From DATDPY01 sp964395765 (lineage in GTDB: Bacteria; Bacteroidota; Bacteroidia; Cytophagales; Cyclobacteriaceae), in assembly GCA_964395765.1 (NCBI GenBank), contig CAYNCU010000186.1, forward strand, positions 1 through 8,885: 8,885 bases of DNA, written 5' to 3'. Shown piece by piece: positions 6,494-8,885 of the stretch; position 1 is the first letter of the stretch, and every line of letters begins with the position of its first letter. A program made the position numbers and the translations under genes. The notes under the pieces are model-generated. The model saw nothing but the letters and a program-made list of their open reading frames with translations. It made no database searches and was not told the DNA's origin.

Positions 6494-8662
6494 ATGAATA
6501 AATTAATCGACGGAAAGGAACTTGCCGGGGATTCTGCGGTGGATGAAGGCATATTCGATGCAAATCAAATTCCCGAGTCAGCAACAGATTTAACCGGTTT
6601 AAGTTCAGCATTTGGTACAGATCTAATATCTGTTAACGTTAAAAAAGGTATGACACAATCTTTAGAACTAAAAGAGGATGGTAACCTCGACAAAAAAACT
6701 CCTGATTCAGAAGAAAAATTAAACGAAGCTCCGCTGGAAGCTCCCCGGAATGAGGAAGAAATTACCGGCATGGAAACCTCCTCCGATAATTCAGAGAATA
6801 CGGATATTGATGCTTCAAAGCCCGCTAATAATCAAGAATCGCCGCATGTTGACGGAGAAAAGCCGGTAAAGGAGAATCAGGAGAAAAAGGAAGAGAAGGA
6901 AGAACCTGCCTCCGAACATGAAGAAAATTCTTCCGATGGGGAGGAGACAGAAGAAGAGGATAATGAAAATGACTATAGCAATTATACAAAACAGCAACTA
7001 TTTAACGAGCTTCAATCCCTGTTAAATAATAAGGAAGCGGTTGCCATTAACCGCCAGGTAAATGCCATTAAAAGCAGTTATAATGACCTGGTAGAAGAGG
7101 CGCAGAAGGAAACGAAAGATAAGCCGGGGGATGGTGAAACAGGAATAAGACCTAAAAAAGACAATCTCGATAGCCGGTTCGAAGCATTACTGAACCGTTA
7201 TAAGGCCCGGAAGCAGAATTTAAGCGCAGACCTGGAAAAGCAGAAGGAGTTGAACCTCCAGAAGAAACACGAAATACTTGAAACTTTACGACAGCTAATC
7301 GATGCGGAAGAAACCAACACCAGTATTTCCGCATTAAAAAAGATCCAGCAGGAATGGAAATCCGTAGGCCCTATTCCGCACCAGTTCAATCGTTCACTCT
7401 GGGCTTCTTATAATGCATTGATTGACCGTTTTTACGATAACCGGTCAATTTATTTCGAACTCAAGGAACTTGATCGGAAAAAAAACCTGGAGGGAAAAAT
7501 TGAAATATGTGAAAAGGCTGAAAAACTTACACAGAATACCAACCTGAAAGAAGCGATCAAGGAGCTTAATGAACTGCATGAAGAATTCAAGCATATCGGG
7601 CCGGTTCCCCGGGAACAACAGGAAGTGATCTGGCAGCGGTTCAAAGCGGCGTCAGACCAGATCTATTCAAGAAGAAAAGAATACCTCCATGATCTGAAAA
7701 AGAACCTGCAGGAAAACCTGGAAGAAAAGAAAAAATTAGTGGAAGAAGTTGAGAAGTTCACTGCATTCGATTCTGAAAGCATTGTTGAATGGAATAACAA
7801 GACCAGGGAAATTCTTGAAATCCAGAAAAAATGGGAATCGACGGGAGCCATGCCCAAGGAACATACCAAAACGGTGAACAAAAGCTTCTGGTCGGCGTTT
7901 AAATCCTTTTTCAGTAATAAGAACAAATTTTTCAAAAAACTGGAAAGCAAAAGAGAAGAGAACCTGCAACGTAAGGAGGAACTGGTAGTGAAAGCGGATG
8001 CCTTAAAAGAATCGGATAACTGGGAAGAAACCGCCAGCCAGCTGAAAGAGTTACAGATGGAGTGGAAAAACATCGGACCGGTTCCGGAAAAAATGAAGGA
8101 CGATGTCTTTAACCGTTTTAAAAAAGCCTGTGACGAATTTTTCGAGCGCAGGAGGCAGCATGGTAAGGTAGTTGAATCCGAGTACAGTGAAAACCTGAAA
8201 AAGAAAGAAGAGATCTGTACCGAGATGGAAAACATGATCGGAGATAAATCTTTTGACATAAATAAATTCCAGGAACTTCAGGCAACATTCGAACAAATCG
8301 GATATGTACCGCGTAATTCCATCAAAAAGATCCAGAAAAGATTCAATGCCATCACCGAAAAATTCCTGGATGAAGCCAATGTTTCCGATGAAGAAAAGAA
8401 TGAAATAAAATTCTCCGCCGAGATCAACAAGATCCGCAGCGGACCTGACAGTAACCGCAGACTGCAGCGGAAGGAAACTGAAATCAGAAAACTGATCAAC
8501 AAGCTGGAAAACGATATTGCGATCTGGAAAAACAACCTCGACTTCTTCAAGGAATCGGATACCGCCGAAAAGCTGAAGGCGGAATTCAACGAAAAAATTG
8601 ATAAAGCCTCGACCCAACTGAGTGAGCTTAAGGAAGAGCTTAAGATGATCATTAAGTATTAG
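6494..8662 (+). CDS. DUF349 repeat protein with acidic N-terminal region
   Basis: This is a 722-residue soluble protein of unknown function. Residues 1 to about 160 are very acidic and low in complexity (Glu/Asp/Ser/Asn-rich, densest at 125-160), and are probably disordered. From about 225 to 625 come five DUF349 units of highly charged helices. Their core motifs are WKSVGPIP (288-295), FKHIGPVP (365-372), WESTGAMP (447-454), WKNIGPVP (524-531) and FEQIGYVP (599-606), spaced 75-82 residues apart, each followed by an aromatic-rich helix such as WQRFKAASDQIY. Residues 655-720 are a further charged helical, probably coiled-coil, tail. There is no signal peptide or membrane segment. ATG 6494 follows an AT-rich leader without a Shine-Dalgarno sequence, as is usual in Bacteroidota. 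It probably shares a transcript with yqgE. The family call is firm; no biochemical role can be given. Confidence 0.9.
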   Translation: MNKLIDGKELAGDSAVDEGIFDANQIPESATDLTGLSSAFGTDLISVNVKKGMTQSLELKEDGNLDKKTPDSEEKLNEAPLEAPRNEEEITGMETSSDNSENTDIDASKPANNQESPHVDGEKPVKENQEKKEEKEEPASEHEENSSDGEETEEEDNENDYSNYTKQQLFNELQSLLNNKEAVAINRQVNAIKSSYNDLVEEAQKETKDKPGDGETGIRPKKDNLDSRFEALLNRYKARKQNLSADLEKQKELNLQKKHEILETLRQLIDAEETNTSISALKKIQQEWKSVGPIPHQFNRSLWASYNALIDRFYDNRSIYFELKELDRKKNLEGKIEICEKAEKLTQNTNLKEAIKELNELHEEFKHIGPVPREQQEVIWQRFKAASDQIYSRRKEYLHDLKKNLQENLEEKKKLVEEVEKFTAFDSESIVEWNNKTREILEIQKKWESTGAMPKEHTKTVNKSFWSAFKSFFSNKNKFFKKLESKREENLQRKEELVVKADALKESDNWEETASQLKELQMEWKNIGPVPEKMKDDVFNRFKKACDEFFERRRQHGKVVESEYSENLKKKEEICTEMENMIGDKSFDINKFQELQATFEQIGYVPRNSIKKIQKRFNAITEKFLDEANVSDEEKNEIKFSAEINKIRSGPDSNRRLQRKETEIRKLINKLENDIAIWKNNLDFFKESDTAEKLKAEFNEKIDKASTQLSELKEELKMIIKY

Positions 8663-8759
8663 TTACTGATTTTTTAGTCTAATCAGCCGCTTGGGTTATA
8701 TAGCAATAGATTTTCCATCAACATCATAGACAATCGGCAATTAAAAAGTAGTGATTACC

Positions 8760-8790
8760 TTTAATTATAACATTAAGCTATATATTTTTG
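8760..8790 (+). promoter_or_regulatory. Bacteroidota-type promoter for tRNA-Thr
   Basis: TATTTTTG at 8783-8790 matches the -7 consensus TAnnTTTG exactly. TTTA at 8760-8763, 19 nt upstream, differs from the TTTG box at one base. Transcription would start about 10-14 nt before the tRNA, which suits a short trimmed leader. Confidence 0.5.
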
Positions 8791-8810
8791 CATCCGTTTC
8801 CAGACTAAAA

Positions 8811-8884
8811 GCCTCCATAGCTCAGCTGGCCAGAGCAGCTGATTTGTAATCAGCGGGTCGTTGGTTCGAATCCGACTGGGGGCT
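8811..8884 (+). tRNA. tRNA-Thr (anticodon TGT)
   Basis: A full 74-nt cloverleaf folds by eye. The acceptor stem is GCCTCCA with TGGGGGC (one T-G wobble), the D stem GCTC/GAGC, and the anticodon stem GCTGA/TCAGC around the loop TTTGTAA. The anticodon is therefore TGT, reading ACA threonine codons. The variable loop has 5 nt, and the T arm is GTTGG/CCGAC with loop TTCGAAT. The discriminator is T. The window ends one base later, so it cannot be seen whether CCA is encoded. Confidence 0.97.
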
Positions 8885-8885
8885 C

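Noticed and set aside
7663..8617. Long minus-strand open frames opposite the DUF349 gene (up to 198 codons)
   Set aside because: They are Phe/Ser/Leu-rich mirror images of a Lys/Glu-rich coding sequence and carry no recognisable motif.
8666..8686. Hairpin CTGATT/AATCAG just after the DUF349 stop
   Set aside because: The 6-bp AT-rich stem has a 9-nt loop and no T-run behind it, so it is not supported as a terminator.
1..8885. CRISPR arrays, insertion sequences, phage genes or attachment sites
   Set aside because: I saw no regularly spaced repeats, transposase or integrase motifs, or duplicated tRNA ends. The tRNA-Thr gene is at the right edge, so an integration beyond it cannot be excluded.

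Overview
The window looks like ordinary core chromosome of a Bacteroidota bacterium, most likely Bacteroidales or a close relative. Four things point this way: a short primary-sigma C-terminus, candidate promoters of the Bacteroidota type (TTTG, about 19-22 nt, TAnnTTTG) instead of E. coli-type boxes, AT-rich gene starts that mostly lack a Shine-Dalgarno sequence, and a large DUF349-repeat protein. I see no phage, insertion sequence, CRISPR array or other mobile feature. The assignment rests on protein recognition by eye, not on a search.

Layout. (1) 2-451 (+): the 3' end of the primary sigma factor gene, cut by the left edge, followed by a possible terminator. (2) 452-856: a 405-nt gap holding a candidate promoter and a compact inverted repeat upstream of trxB. 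(3) 857-3553 (+): a tightly packed operon of thioredoxin reductase (trxB), a secreted M23 metallopeptidase with a C-terminal LysM domain, and a BshB1-type deacetylase. The gaps are 1 nt and then a 1-nt overlap. (4) 3554-3759: a convergent gap with hairpins serving each side. (5) 5684-3760 (-): pdxH followed by a family-2-like glycosyltransferase, joined by a 4-nt GTGA stop/start overlap. (6) 5685-5859: a divergent region with a good Bacteroidota-type promoter for yqgE. (7) 5860-8662 (+): a YqgE/AlgH protein, then a 722-residue protein with five DUF349 units. (8) 8811-8884 (+): a complete tRNA-Thr(TGT) with its own promoter.

How the genes fit together. trxB and bshB1 both belong to thiol redox chemistry (the thioredoxin system and bacillithiol synthesis). 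The M23/LysM protein between them acts on the cell wall, so the operon may group growth-linked housekeeping genes and not one pathway. The coupling of pdxH (vitamin B6 oxidase) to a soluble glycosyltransferase has no obvious biochemical logic. The YqgE and DUF349 families are both widespread and poorly understood, and their adjacency here is the main functional lead. I did not find a clearly new multi-gene system. The items worth a second look are the TTG start and coupling of the peptidase, the operator-like dyad before trxB, the pdxH-glycosyltransferase pair, and the yqgE-DUF349 pair.
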